DNA from: SIG575 sp045643165
Lineage (GTDB): Bacteria; Bacillota; Clostridia; Oscillospirales; Acutalibacteraceae
Reading direction: 5' to 3'
Length of the DNA: 14,314 nucleotides
NCBI GenBank assembly: GCA_045643165.1
Contig: JAZUKF010000019.1
Span: forward strand, 1-14,314
Shown here: positions 7,054-13,570 of the stretch, piece by piece
How positions within the stretch are numbered: position 1 is the stretch's first letter
Layout of the letters: each line of letters starts with the position of its first letter
The notes under the pieces: model-generated
What the model saw: the letters and a program-made list of their open reading frames with translations, nothing else
What the model was told of the DNA's origin: nothing
Databases searched by the model: none
Translations under genes and position numbers: made by a program

Positions 7054-7590
7054 TTACTTCTTCCCTTTAAAATAGGCACTCATAATTTCTCCGTAATATT
7101 CAGGCATGGATTTCAAGTTGTCTTTGTCGGCATATTTAAAGTCGCAACAGCCTATAAACTGTTCCAATAAAATGTTAACCTCCGGACATTTTGAACAACC
7201 GTAATCAAAATACACTGTTTCGCCGTTACGGTACAAGCATACTTCCGGCATATCCGTAATCAAGTCGGAATATTCTATTTCACTTTTATCAAAAGAAAGC
7301 GCTTTTTCAACATACGATTTCATAAATGTTTCATAGACACCGCTTATATCAATTTCGTGTGTTTCGCTTTTCTCAGAGTTTTTATAACTCGCAATTAATT
7401 TCTGTTCGGAAACTAAAACAAACGTATAACTCCCGTAATAAGGGCTACTGATGTCGAATTTTAATATGTAGTCATCAATTTCGGAAATATCTTTAACAGA
7501 ATTATCACTTGCTTTTGTACAACCCGTAAATACAAAAAAAGATGTTAATATTCCGAAAAGCAACGCTATTGATACTGTTTTTTTAAACAT
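7054..7590 (-). CDS. Predicted lipoprotein, 178 residues
   Basis: An N-terminal basic MFKKT, a hydrophobic core and the lipobox FTGC (Cys24) mark a lipoprotein anchored to the outer face of the membrane. The mature part is unassigned, with a DISSPYYGSYTFVLV segment, a CSKC pair and a helical end (YYGEIMSAYFKGKK). The reading frame extends upstream to 7659, but ATG 7590 is chosen. It has AAAGGAG (7605-7599) 8 nt upstream and starts the signal peptide directly, and the longer version would overlap the upstream gene. It is the last of three tandem lipoprotein genes and starts 19 nt after the stop of the previous one. Confidence 0.78.
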   Translation of the reverse strand: MFKKTVSIALLFGILTSFFVFTGCTKASDNSVKDISEIDDYILKFDISSPYYGSYTFVLVSEQKLIASYKNSEKSETHEIDISGVYETFMKSYVEKALSFDKSEIEYSDLITDMPEVCLYRNGETVYFDYGCSKCPEVNILLEQFIGCCDFKYADKDNLKSMPEYYGEIMSAYFKGKK

Positions 7591-7609
7591 TGTCGTTGCT
7601 CCTTTACTT

Positions 7610-8113
7610 TTATGTAAACTCTTCCCCAAAAAGTTCAACAAATTCTGTTTCTGTGTCAACTATTATATCATAATCCGGATCTGAAAACCAACAATAACTT
7701 ATTTCATTTTCGGCGTTACAAATTAAAATAAATCCCAAATTCTTTTGAGCGTCACTGATTTCATTAACAAAATAATAGACATCGAACAATCTGTTTTCAA
7801 TTTTGCAATTTGAAAATTTTTTTACAAAATTCGAATCCGACTCAATTTTTGTTTTTATGTTACTAAAAGAATCTGCACTATAAACGCACGTCTCTGTCAT
7901 AGTGTCTGTTTTAAATATCGCTTTTCCGTCAGATCCGAATTTATATGAAACGGTTTCTGCAAAATCAGCATATTTTTCAACTGTGCCGTAATATTCTTCG
8001 GCATTGCATTTCTTTGAAAAACCAATGAATTCTTTTGAAGTCATTTCGTTGTTGCAACCGGCAAAACAGAAAACAATAACAAATACCAAAAATAAATAAA
8101 TCGGTTTTTTCAT
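7610..8113 (-). CDS. Predicted lipoprotein, 167 residues
   Basis: A short signal peptide (MKKPIYLFLVFVIVFCFAGC) ends in a lipobox with Cys20, predicting a membrane-anchored extracytoplasmic protein. The mature region (NNEMTSKEFIGFSKK and onward) has alternating helix and strand patterns and ends in an acidic TEFVELFGEEFT; no family is recognised. GAGGTG lies 7 nt before the ATG. It lies between two other lipoprotein genes, with 35 nt upstream and 19 nt downstream, so the three are probably one transcript. Possible roles such as sensing stress or binding a surface ligand cannot be distinguished. Confidence 0.78.
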   Translation of the reverse strand: MKKPIYLFLVFVIVFCFAGCNNEMTSKEFIGFSKKCNAEEYYGTVEKYADFAETVSYKFGSDGKAIFKTDTMTETCVYSADSFSNIKTKIESDSNFVKKFSNCKIENRLFDVYYFVNEISDAQKNLGFILICNAENEISYCWFSDPDYDIIVDTETEFVELFGEEFT

Positions 8114-8148
8114 AATTGGTCACCTCTGTACATATCAGTTAAAACAAT

Positions 8149-8682
8149 TTAATTTTTTTCGGTAATTTTAACAGCATCGGCTTTCCATGTGTTATTTTCT
8201 TTAACCATTGTAACAGTTCCCGTGACTGACGCAACCTCATCCCCTGTTTCAACGGCAATTATTTTTGCGGAAAAATTAAAAACTTCTTTCTCGCTTTGGC
8301 GTTTGTTAAGTTCTATGTTATCGGCTTTTACCTCTGAATTATATTGTTTTGAAAGTGCAATGCTGTTATAAAATGTACGGTTATTTGCAATTTGTTTACA
8401 GCAGTCATCGGTCATTACTGCACCGAAACGCTCTTTAATATACGTTTCTATCTCGTTGCCGGAAGAAACAATCCCCACTCCGGTTTCATTTTCCGATACG
8501 TCAGACAATTTTTCAGTTACGGCGACAAAAGATTCCGCTTCCTCAACCGAACAGTTAAGCATCTGCTCAACTACCGCTTTTGCGCTTTGCTTTGATTCAT
8601 CATTACTTTTACCGCACCCTGAATAAAAAAGAGTTATTACCAATAAAATAGCGGTACAAACTATAATTTTTCTGCTTTTCAT
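8149..8682 (-). CDS. Predicted lipoprotein, 177 residues, NTF2-like tail suspected
   Basis: Starting at ATG 8682, the product has a signal peptide (MKSRKIIVCTAILLVITLF) and lipobox YSGC (Cys23). The frame is open further upstream to 8730, but GGGAGG lies 8 nt before 8682 and this start opens the signal peptide. The mature part begins with a polar linker (GKSNDESKQSAKAVVEQML). It ends with strands FSAKIIAVETG, SVTGTVTMVKENN and TWKADAVKITEKN, which look like the end of an NTF2-like or similar alpha+beta domain; that is a weak pattern call. It is the first gene of the three-lipoprotein cluster. Confidence 0.78.
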   Translation of the reverse strand: MKSRKIIVCTAILLVITLFYSGCGKSNDESKQSAKAVVEQMLNCSVEEAESFVAVTEKLSDVSENETGVGIVSSGNEIETYIKERFGAVMTDDCCKQIANNRTFYNSIALSKQYNSEVKADNIELNKRQSEKEVFNFSAKIIAVETGDEVASVTGTVTMVKENNTWKADAVKITEKN

Positions 8683-8902
8683 ACGTTTTTCCTCCCTAAT
8701 TTGTTGAGTATAACTGTTATATTTTTTCAAAAATCATTTCCGTTTTCATAGCATTTTTCAACATTGTATATTTCAATTCATGTATATCACTTTTTTATGA
8801 AATGTAAATTATAAAAAAGAAATTTTCGTTTTTCTTAATAAACTTTTAATAAACAGTACGCAATTATCACACACTTGTCGTTTTTCGGGCGTAAATAATA
8901 GT

Positions 8903-8935
8903 TCAGGCCGGCAGTAGTCGAACCCGTCAGCCTGA
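8903..8935. repeat. 33-nt hairpin-forming relative of the 276-bp foldback element ends
   Basis: TCAGGC (8903-8908) pairs with GCCTGA (8930-8935), enclosing GGCAGTAGTCGAACCCGTCA. The 14-nt core AGTCGAACCCGTCA is identical to 13626-13639 in the left end of the 276-bp element near the right of the window, and most flanking bases also agree. It sits 3 bp from the stop of the dockerin gene. On the plus strand it runs into TTTTT (8936-8940), but no plus-strand gene precedes it. Confidence 0.55.
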
Positions 8936-8938
8936 TTT

Positions 8939-9544
8939 TTACGCCTCGTTACTGCTGTTAACACTCTTTGTTTCAATTATTCCGAGGCTCATTTGCAAAA
9001 CAATTCTTGCGTCAACGGTAGTAATTTCACCGTCGCCATCAACATCCGCTATACTTTTCTGATATTCGTTTTCGGCAACGCTCATTCCCGAAGCAATGCG
9101 CAGAATTTCCCTTGCATCCTTGCAGGTAACATGCCCGTCTGAATCAATATCTCCGCACAAACTATTACTTTGAATAAGTAAATACTCCTTTCCGACAAGA
9201 TATACATATTCTTTTTCGGAAAGTTCATTCATAACGGAATTAAATTCACTTTCATTTTGCACATCCAAATACACAATAATATGAATGTATTCCTGCGAAA
9301 AAACGTCTTCGTCGTTCAAATCGGTCATAATAAATGTTTCGGTAACATAATCAAGTTTTTCTATATCTTCCGTAACTGATTTTATGTCGTTAATATACTC
9401 CACAGGTACGAATATTTGTAAGTCATCCAAAGTGTAACGACCTTCTTCATCTTCATAGGATTTTGAATAAACGGACAATGTTGCACCAATTAAAAAACAA
9501 ATAACTAAAACCGCACAAAATATTCTTTTACTCATAAAAAACAC
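8939..9544 (-). CDS. Secreted protein with C-terminal type I dockerin
   Basis: The 201-residue protein has a signal peptide (MSKRIFCAVLVICFLIGATL, residues 4-23), a unique region of about 100 residues, and a type I dockerin at about 131-192. Both calcium-binding loops are complete: D132, D134, D136 and D143 in the first, and D167, D169, D171 and D178 in the second, each followed by an ARE/ARI-type helix. Dockerins bind cohesins, so the protein is probably docked to a scaffoldin or cohesin-bearing surface protein. The unique region (YTLDDLQIFVPVEY, FIMTDLNDED, EKEYVYLVGKEY) looks like a small alpha+beta domain and has no recognisable catalytic motif. GAGGTG lies 6 nt before ATG 9544. It is divergent from the sigma-factor gene. 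Confidence 0.88.
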   Translation of the reverse strand: MFFMSKRIFCAVLVICFLIGATLSVYSKSYEDEEGRYTLDDLQIFVPVEYINDIKSVTEDIEKLDYVTETFIMTDLNDEDVFSQEYIHIIVYLDVQNESEFNSVMNELSEKEYVYLVGKEYLLIQSNSLCGDIDSDGHVTCKDAREILRIASGMSVAENEYQKSIADVDGDGEITTVDARIVLQMSLGIIETKSVNSSNEA

Positions 9545-9603
9545 CTCATAAATAAATTTTATGGTCTTTATGTTAAAACAGTATGCTTTTATTTATCACA
9601 TTC

Positions 9604-9632
9604 AGTTTAACACATTAAACAAGAAATGTCAA
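9604..9632 (-). promoter_or_regulatory. Promoter of the dockerin gene
   Basis: TTGACA (9632-9627), a 17-bp spacer and TAAACT (9609-9604), preceded by TGT as an extended -10, lie on the minus strand. The sequence TAATGTGTTAAACT matches the InlB-repeat gene promoter except at one base. Confidence 0.68.
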
Positions 9633-9682
9633 TTTAAGGGAACTTAACAAATTCCATACAAAGTAATTATTATCCGTTCACC

Positions 9683-9698
9683 TATATATGTCGAAAAA
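9683..9698 (-). promoter_or_regulatory. Recurrent motif TTTTTCGACATATATA, copy 2
   Basis: This lies in the 254-bp divergent region between the dockerin and sigma genes, about 50 bp upstream of the dockerin -35 and 11 bp upstream of the sigma gene's putative -35. It differs from copy 1 (4473-4458) at one of 16 positions. Confidence 0.4.
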
Positions 9699-9708
9699 TA
9701 AAAAACAT

Positions 9709-9737
9709 TTCACAAAAAGGATTTTATGTGTTAAAAT
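9709..9737 (+). promoter_or_regulatory. Putative promoter of the sigma-factor gene
   Basis: TTCACA (9709-9714), 17 bp and TAAAAT (9732-9737) with extended TGT before the -10. ATGTGTTAAAAT resembles the dockerin promoter core ATGTGTTAAACT. The ATG at 9799 lies about 55 nt downstream of the expected start. Confidence 0.5.
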
Positions 9738-9798
9738 AAATTATCATAATCTTTATTATTAAAATTACGCAACGTAAACAATGAAGGTGAATTGATAA

Positions 9799-10356
9799 AT
9801 GATAACAAAAGAACGTTCATGCGAAATTGCCGAAATCTATTACAATGATGTTTTCAACTTCTGCCGTTCCGAATTGAAAAATGACGCAGACGCCGAAGAT
9901 ATAACGCAAGATGTTTTTTTGATGTTTCAAAAGCGTTACAACGAAATGAATGATACCAACATTAAAAGTTGGCTGTTTAATGTTGCCCAAAAAAAGATTC
10001 TTGAAAAATTCAGAGAAATAAAAAAGAAAACAAAAGAGTTATCTTTAGATGAAAACATAAATTATCTTGACAACAGAGAATTTATTACCGAAATTGATGA
10101 CAACCCCGATATAAGTGATGAAGAAATTGAAAGGCAAAAATTTAAAATTCTCGAAAGACTTACTCCCGAAGAACGGGAGTTGTTTAAAATGATTTATTTT
10201 GAGCATTTGAAATACTCGGAAATTGCCGAAAGAACAGATTTGACCGAAAATGCCATTGCCATTCGAGCAATGCGAATGCGTAATAAAATTAAAAAAATGG
10301 TTGCCGAAGCGTTTATTACCGTTCTTCTTATTATTCTGTTTTTCATTTATTTATAA
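9799..10356 (+). CDS. ECF-type sigma factor with C-terminal transmembrane helix
   Basis: The 185-residue protein has sigma-70 region 2 at about 10-73 (DAEDITQDVFLMFQKRY, then IKSWLFNVAQKKILEKFRE). Region 4 spans about 113-166 with a helix-turn-helix (LKYSEIAERTDLTENAIAIR, 137-156), matching the ECF family that redirects RNA polymerase to stress or surface regulons. Unusually, residues 168-185 (VAEAFITVLLIILFFIYL) form a hydrophobic helix that ends the protein, predicting tethering to the membrane. AAGGTG lies 9 nt before the ATG. The next gene encodes a single-pass membrane protein, the usual place for an anti-sigma factor. The divergent dockerin gene may be a target. Confidence 0.88.
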   Translation: MITKERSCEIAEIYYNDVFNFCRSELKNDADAEDITQDVFLMFQKRYNEMNDTNIKSWLFNVAQKKILEKFREIKKKTKELSLDENINYLDNREFITEIDDNPDISDEEIERQKFKILERLTPEERELFKMIYFEHLKYSEIAERTDLTENAIAIRAMRMRNKIKKMVAEAFITVLLIILFFIYL

Positions 10357-10375
10357 TTTTTTCATATTTTTTTGA

Positions 10376-10424
10376 AACCTTTTCTCATTTTTGACATATA
10401 TGTTTGAGAAAAGGTTAATTTTTT
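10376..10424 (+). terminator. 12-bp hairpin with T-run between sigma gene and partner gene
   Basis: AACCTTTTCTCA (10376-10387) pairs perfectly with TGAGAAAAGGTT (10405-10416), followed by AATTTTTT (10417-10424). This is terminator or attenuator geometry inside a probable two-gene operon. The 17-nt loop carries copy 3 of the recurrent GACATATAT motif (10388-10403). It could lower expression of the partner gene or mark a separate promoter. Confidence 0.55.
10388..10403 (+). promoter_or_regulatory. Recurrent motif TTTTTGACATATATGT, copy 3
   Basis: This matches copies 1 and 2 over TTTTT-GACATATAT and contains the perfect palindrome ACATATATGT (10394-10403). It lies 44 nt upstream of the partner gene start at 10447, reading towards it. 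Confidence 0.4.
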
Positions 10425-10446
10425 AGCCGATAAAGGATGAATTAAT

Positions 10447-11187
10447 ATGGAAAACAGGCGCAATTCTGATGCGAAAAATGATGTAAAATCGCTTATTACA
10501 AAAATCAAATATATTCAGATTACCGAAGCATTGAAAAACCCGTCTGAAATGGATGCTGACTTGGTTACGGAATGTGCCGATTTTGTTTTGGAAGAAGAAA
10601 ATCGAGAGTTTGATTTAAGTCCTGCCGAAATTAAAAGGCGTGTTGAAAAAATTCCGTTTAAAAATGTTAAACCTCAAAGTGTCCGTTATAAAAAACGCCG
10701 GGTTTTAAAATCCGTTTTAATAGCCACAGTTATTATGTCATTGCTTGTTGTAACATGTATGGCGGTTAAACCTACCCGTAATTTCATTACAAAAGTTACT
10801 GATGACGGCACATTTTTTAAATTTAGTATTACAGACAATAACGATTATCTTTATGCAAATTACAATTTTATTCCGGAAGGATATTCGCTTGTTTCTGCTG
10901 AAAAATTCAAAAGTGCACACGAAATAGAATACAAGAAAAATGACTTAAGTATATTTATTTCATCTTGTAATAACAAAAATAATGTATTTGTCAATTCGGA
11001 AAACGCAATTGAATCGGGAGAAATTGAGGTTGGTAAAACAGTCGGCTATTACTGCATAAACAAAGATATGACATTTTTAGTTTGGTCAACCGGTAAATAT
11101 AACCACACAATTTCAGCGGATAACTGCGAAGATATTACACTTGATACACTTGTTGAAATTGCACTATCCCGTGAAGCAATTCAGTAA
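10447..11187 (+). CDS. Single-pass membrane protein, likely anti-sigma/sensor partner
   Basis: The 246-residue protein has a charged cytoplasmic N-terminal part (about 1-85), one transmembrane helix at about 86-107 and an extracytoplasmic domain of about 140 residues. That domain has FIPEGYSLVSAEKF and NHTISADNCEDITLDTLVEI, similar to the DUF4367-type domains found behind sigma-factor genes in Clostridia. Helices at 10-50 could bind the sigma factor, but no zinc-finger (HxxxCxxC) anti-sigma motif is present. The ribosome site AAGGA lies 9 nt before the ATG. It follows the sigma gene by 90 bp, with a hairpin between. Anti-sigma function is inferred from topology and position. Confidence 0.78.
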   Translation: MENRRNSDAKNDVKSLITKIKYIQITEALKNPSEMDADLVTECADFVLEEENREFDLSPAEIKRRVEKIPFKNVKPQSVRYKKRRVLKSVLIATVIMSLLVVTCMAVKPTRNFITKVTDDGTFFKFSITDNNDYLYANYNFIPEGYSLVSAEKFKSAHEIEYKKNDLSIFISSCNNKNNVFVNSENAIESGEIEVGKTVGYYCINKDMTFLVWSTGKYNHTISADNCEDITLDTLVEIALSREAIQ

Positions 11188-11235
11188 TTAAACTTATTAC
11201 GATAATTATTTTAATACAAAAAAACATTTTTAAAA

Positions 11236-11277
11236 AATATCGCCCTGACGGAATTCATCCGGCAAGACGGTATTTTT
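11236..11277 (+). terminator. Intrinsic terminator after the sigma operon
   Basis: An imperfect hairpin, 11236-11252 with 11258-11274 (GACGGA/TCCGGC and AATATCG/CGGTATT portions), has three internal mismatches and runs into TTTTT (11273-11277). It lies about 50 bp after the partner gene stop. Confidence 0.6.
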
Positions 11278-11386
11278 ATGTTGTTCCTTATTTAATAAAT
11301 TATTATGTATTATACCATAGACCGGCGTGGTACGAAAAATCCGCCTGTTTTTTAAAAGTGGTGCATTTACAAAAGTATTATAATAT

Positions 11387-11520
11387 ATCACAGAAGCGCA
11401 TTATTACAAATCACAAAATCATTATTATAAATCCTTATTATAAATCACAGAACCGCATTACAACATTTCACAAAATCATTATCGGAAATCACAAAAATTA
11501 TTATCAAAATCACAAATTTA
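11387..11520. repeat. Degenerate array of TCACA units, period about 21-23 bp
   Basis: Units beginning ATCACA or similar start at 11387, 11410, 11431 (truncated), 11444, 11466, 11488 and 11509. Units 1 and 4 share ATCACAGAA-CGCATTA; units 2 and 5 share TCACAAAATCATTAT. A two-unit block of about 44 bp therefore appears duplicated. The spacing is close to two helical turns. It lies in a 307-bp gene-free stretch (11280-11586) that otherwise shows no signal. Confidence 0.55.
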
Positions 11521-11544
11521 TTTTTTTCCCGTAACAAACCCAAA

Positions 11545-11568
11545 GGACTGCCACAAATGTGACAGCCC
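11545..11568 (-). terminator. Possible terminator of the spore-protein gene
   Basis: An 11-bp stem, 11545-11555 with 11558-11568 (GGACTGCCACA/TGTGACAGCCC, two wobble pairs), lies 18 bp beyond the stop. On the minus strand it is followed by TTTGGGTTTG, a weak U-tract. Confidence 0.5.
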
Positions 11569-11586
11569 CCTGTTTTTGAAAAAAGT

Positions 11587-11778
11587 TTATTTCATACCGT
11601 CTTCGTAAGCCTTGATCATTTTTTTAACCATCTGACCGCCGACAGAACCTGCCTCACGGGATGTGAGATCGCCGTTGTAACCCTGTTTGAGGTTTACGCC
11701 TACTTCTGAAGCTGCTTCCATTTTGAATCTGTTAAGAGCTTCCTTTGCTTCGGGAACTACGTTCTTATTGCTTGACAT
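11587..11778 (-). CDS. Alpha/beta-type small acid-soluble spore protein
   Basis: The 63-residue protein carries the SASP alpha/beta hallmarks. MEAASEVGVN at residues 20-29 fits the region of the germination-protease site. TSREAGSVGGQMVKKMI at 39-55 is the conserved DNA-binding C-terminal helix region. These proteins coat forespore DNA, shift it to an A-like form, protect it from UV and heat, and are degraded on germination. The length is typical. GGAGGAG lies about 10 nt before the ATG. I could not find a convincing sigma-G promoter (GNATR/CATNNTA) upstream. It implies a spore-forming host and stands alone as a transcription unit. Confidence 0.95.
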   Translation of the reverse strand: MSSNKNVVPEAKEALNRFKMEAASEVGVNLKQGYNGDLTSREAGSVGGQMVKKMIKAYEDGMK

Positions 11779-12073
11779 TTCTGTTTCACTCCTCCACGTA
11801 AATATTTAATTTGCGTTTGTAATCATATTATTTTACTTCGTGAAGGAAATATTACTTTATTTTTTTGACAATGTTTGTTAATCGGTTTTGATATGTTTAT
11901 AATTTTATTATTTATGTTTTAATTTTAATAATATTTTTTTATTTTATATATAAAACAACTGATATTATTATATGGAAAACATACAAATAAAAAAATATAT
12001 ATTGCATCTGTAAGAATGGAATAATTTCACATCTTTTGATAACAATAGTAATACTTTAAAAAATGAATTACAC
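11779..12073. other. AT-rich intergenic region, no feature identified
   Basis: Divergent spacer between the spore-protein gene and the oxidoreductase. It holds long A/T runs (especially 11930-12000) and no hairpin, RNA gene or ORF that I can support. A TTGACA at 11877-11882 lacks a matching -10. Confidence 0.5.
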
Positions 12074-12085
12074 GGAGGAATGAAA

Positions 12086-13099
12086 ATGGAAAAAATCAAG
12101 GTTTTGCAGTACGGATGCGGAAAAATGAGCAAATATATATTGCGATACCTTTATGAAAAAGGATTTGAAATAGTGGGTGCAATAGATATTGAGCCTGAAA
12201 AAATCGGCGTTGATGTAGGCGACTTTGCAAATCTCGGCGTAAAAACGGGTGTAAAAATAAGCGACGATGCCGAAAACGTTTTAAACACATGCGGTGCGGA
12301 TATTGCGGTAGTGACACTTTTCAGCACGGTTGAGGACTGTTTTGAACATTTTATGAAATGTTTAGAGCACGGCATAAACGTCATTACCACCTGCGAGGAA
12401 GCGACGTATTCTTTAAACACAAGCCGTGAACTCACAAAAAAACTTGACGAAACGGCAAAAGCGCACAACTGCACTTTTACGGGCAGCGGTATGGAGGATA
12501 TTTTCTGGGTAAATATGGTTGCACTCGTTGCGGCGGGATGTCACAGAATCGGGAAAATAGAGGGTGAAGTCAGTTACAACGTTGAAGATTACGGTCTTGC
12601 GCTTGCAAATGCTCACGGAGTTGGACTTACGCCCGAAGAGTTTGAAAAAAATATTGCACATCCCGAAGAAATTGAGCCGTCTTATGTATGGAATTCAAAT
12701 GAAGCACTTGCCGAAAAACTCGGACTTACAATAAAAGACCAGACACAGACTGTCGAGCCGTATTTTCACGAAACGGATATTTATTCAAAAACGCTTCAGG
12801 ACAAAATACCGAAAGGAAACTGCATAGGTATGGCGGCAGTCGTGAGGACAGAAACAAACGAGGGCCCCGAAATCGTAACAAAATGTATCGGCAAAGTTTA
12901 CGGCGAAGATGACGGAGATATGTGCGACTGGAAAATAACGGGTGAGCCCGATACTGAATTTCACGTTGTAAAACCCGCAACGGTTGAGCACACCTGCGCA
13001 ACTATCGTTCACAGAATTCCCAACGTAGTATCTGCACCGAGCGGCGTTGTTACACTTAACAAACTTGACGAAATAAAATACAGATTAAAGATTAAATAA
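12086..13099 (+). CDS. Dihydrodipicolinate-reductase-like NAD(P)-dependent dehydrogenase (2,4-diaminopentanoate dehydrogenase family)
   Basis: The 337-residue protein opens with a Rossmann fold: beta-strand IKVLQYGCGKMSKYILRYL (G10, G12) and an acidic residue (D34) at the end of the second strand. The later part has AHGVGLTPEEF (about 173-183) and NVVSAPSGVVTLNKL near the end. This layout fits the DapB-like family that includes 2,4-diaminopentanoate dehydrogenase of ornithine fermentation, which oxidatively deaminates an amino acid with NAD(P). None of the other ornithine-pathway genes is nearby, so the substrate is open. ATG 12086 is chosen because GGAGG (12074-12078) lies 7 nt upstream; ATG 12080 is only 1 nt from it. 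It is convergent with the next gene, 31 bp apart. Confidence 0.85.
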   Translation: MEKIKVLQYGCGKMSKYILRYLYEKGFEIVGAIDIEPEKIGVDVGDFANLGVKTGVKISDDAENVLNTCGADIAVVTLFSTVEDCFEHFMKCLEHGINVITTCEEATYSLNTSRELTKKLDETAKAHNCTFTGSGMEDIFWVNMVALVAAGCHRIGKIEGEVSYNVEDYGLALANAHGVGLTPEEFEKNIAHPEEIEPSYVWNSNEALAEKLGLTIKDQTQTVEPYFHETDIYSKTLQDKIPKGNCIGMAAVVRTETNEGPEIVTKCIGKVYGEDDGDMCDWKITGEPDTEFHVVKPATVEHTCATIVHRIPNVVSAPSGVVTLNKLDEIKYRLKIK

Positions 13100-13130
13100 A
13101 TTGTGAACTTTATTGTGCTTACAAAAAATA

Positions 13131-13559
13131 TTAATTATTAATTTCATTACAATCTATTATTATTTTGCCTTTCTTTTCGGCAAGGTTTTTAAACTTTGCT
13201 GCACCGCCCCAAGAATGAGTAACGTATGTTACTGCATAGTCTGACTGTTCAAGCATCCATTTGTTGCGATATGATATTGCAAATTTCGGCGGCACGGTTT
13301 CTATGCCTTCCGGCAAAATAGAATGTTCCGGATTACCGTTTTCCTTTTTCGGCATATAGGCAAGAACAATATAATATTTTATAGGATATGTTAAAATCAA
13401 TTTCGATAATACAGAATACACCATATTATCAAAGTTTCCGTTATTACCCACATAAAAGGTATCAACGTTTTTATTCTCTATTAAATCAATAAGAATTAAT
13501 TGCAATGTCAACGCTGTTTCTTTCGGCGTATCTTTATGCCCGAAAAATGTGCAAGTCAT
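13131..13559 (-). CDS. DUF1273/SLOG-type nucleotide-binding protein
   Basis: The 142-residue protein has a Rossmann-like layout. MTCTFFGHKD starts it, and FYVGNNGNFD (35-44) is the glycine-rich loop. YIVLAYMP (63-70) is the third strand, RNKWMLEQSDY (98-108) the conserved helix and HSWGGAAKF (115-123) the second nucleotide-contact loop. This matches DUF1273/YpsA-like members of the SLOG superfamily, thought to bind nucleotides or NAD-like ligands. The family is common in Clostridia but poorly characterised. AAGGAG (13571-13566) lies 6 nt upstream. An extended -10 TGCTACAAT (13599-13591) and two TATAGGCTA repeats lie just before it, suggesting repressor control. Confidence 0.85.
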   Translation of the reverse strand: MTCTFFGHKDTPKETALTLQLILIDLIENKNVDTFYVGNNGNFDNMVYSVLSKLILTYPIKYYIVLAYMPKKENGNPEHSILPEGIETVPPKFAISYRNKWMLEQSDYAVTYVTHSWGGAAKFKNLAEKKGKIIIDCNEINN

Positions 13560-13570
13560 TTAATTCTCCT

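Noticed and set aside
7591..7659. Longer N-terminus for the 178-residue lipoprotein
   Set aside because: It would overlap the upstream gene and bury the signal peptide; the ribosome site supports 7590.
11387..11520. CRISPR array
   Set aside because: Units are too short and degenerate, with no unique spacers and no cas genes.
11779..11860. Sigma-G promoter for the spore-protein gene
   Set aside because: No convincing GNATR/CATNNTA pair at proper spacing could be placed, although one would be expected biologically.
12096..13012. Several minus-strand open frames over the dehydrogenase gene
   Set aside because: They are antisense shadows without ribosome sites; the plus frame has a clear Rossmann protein.
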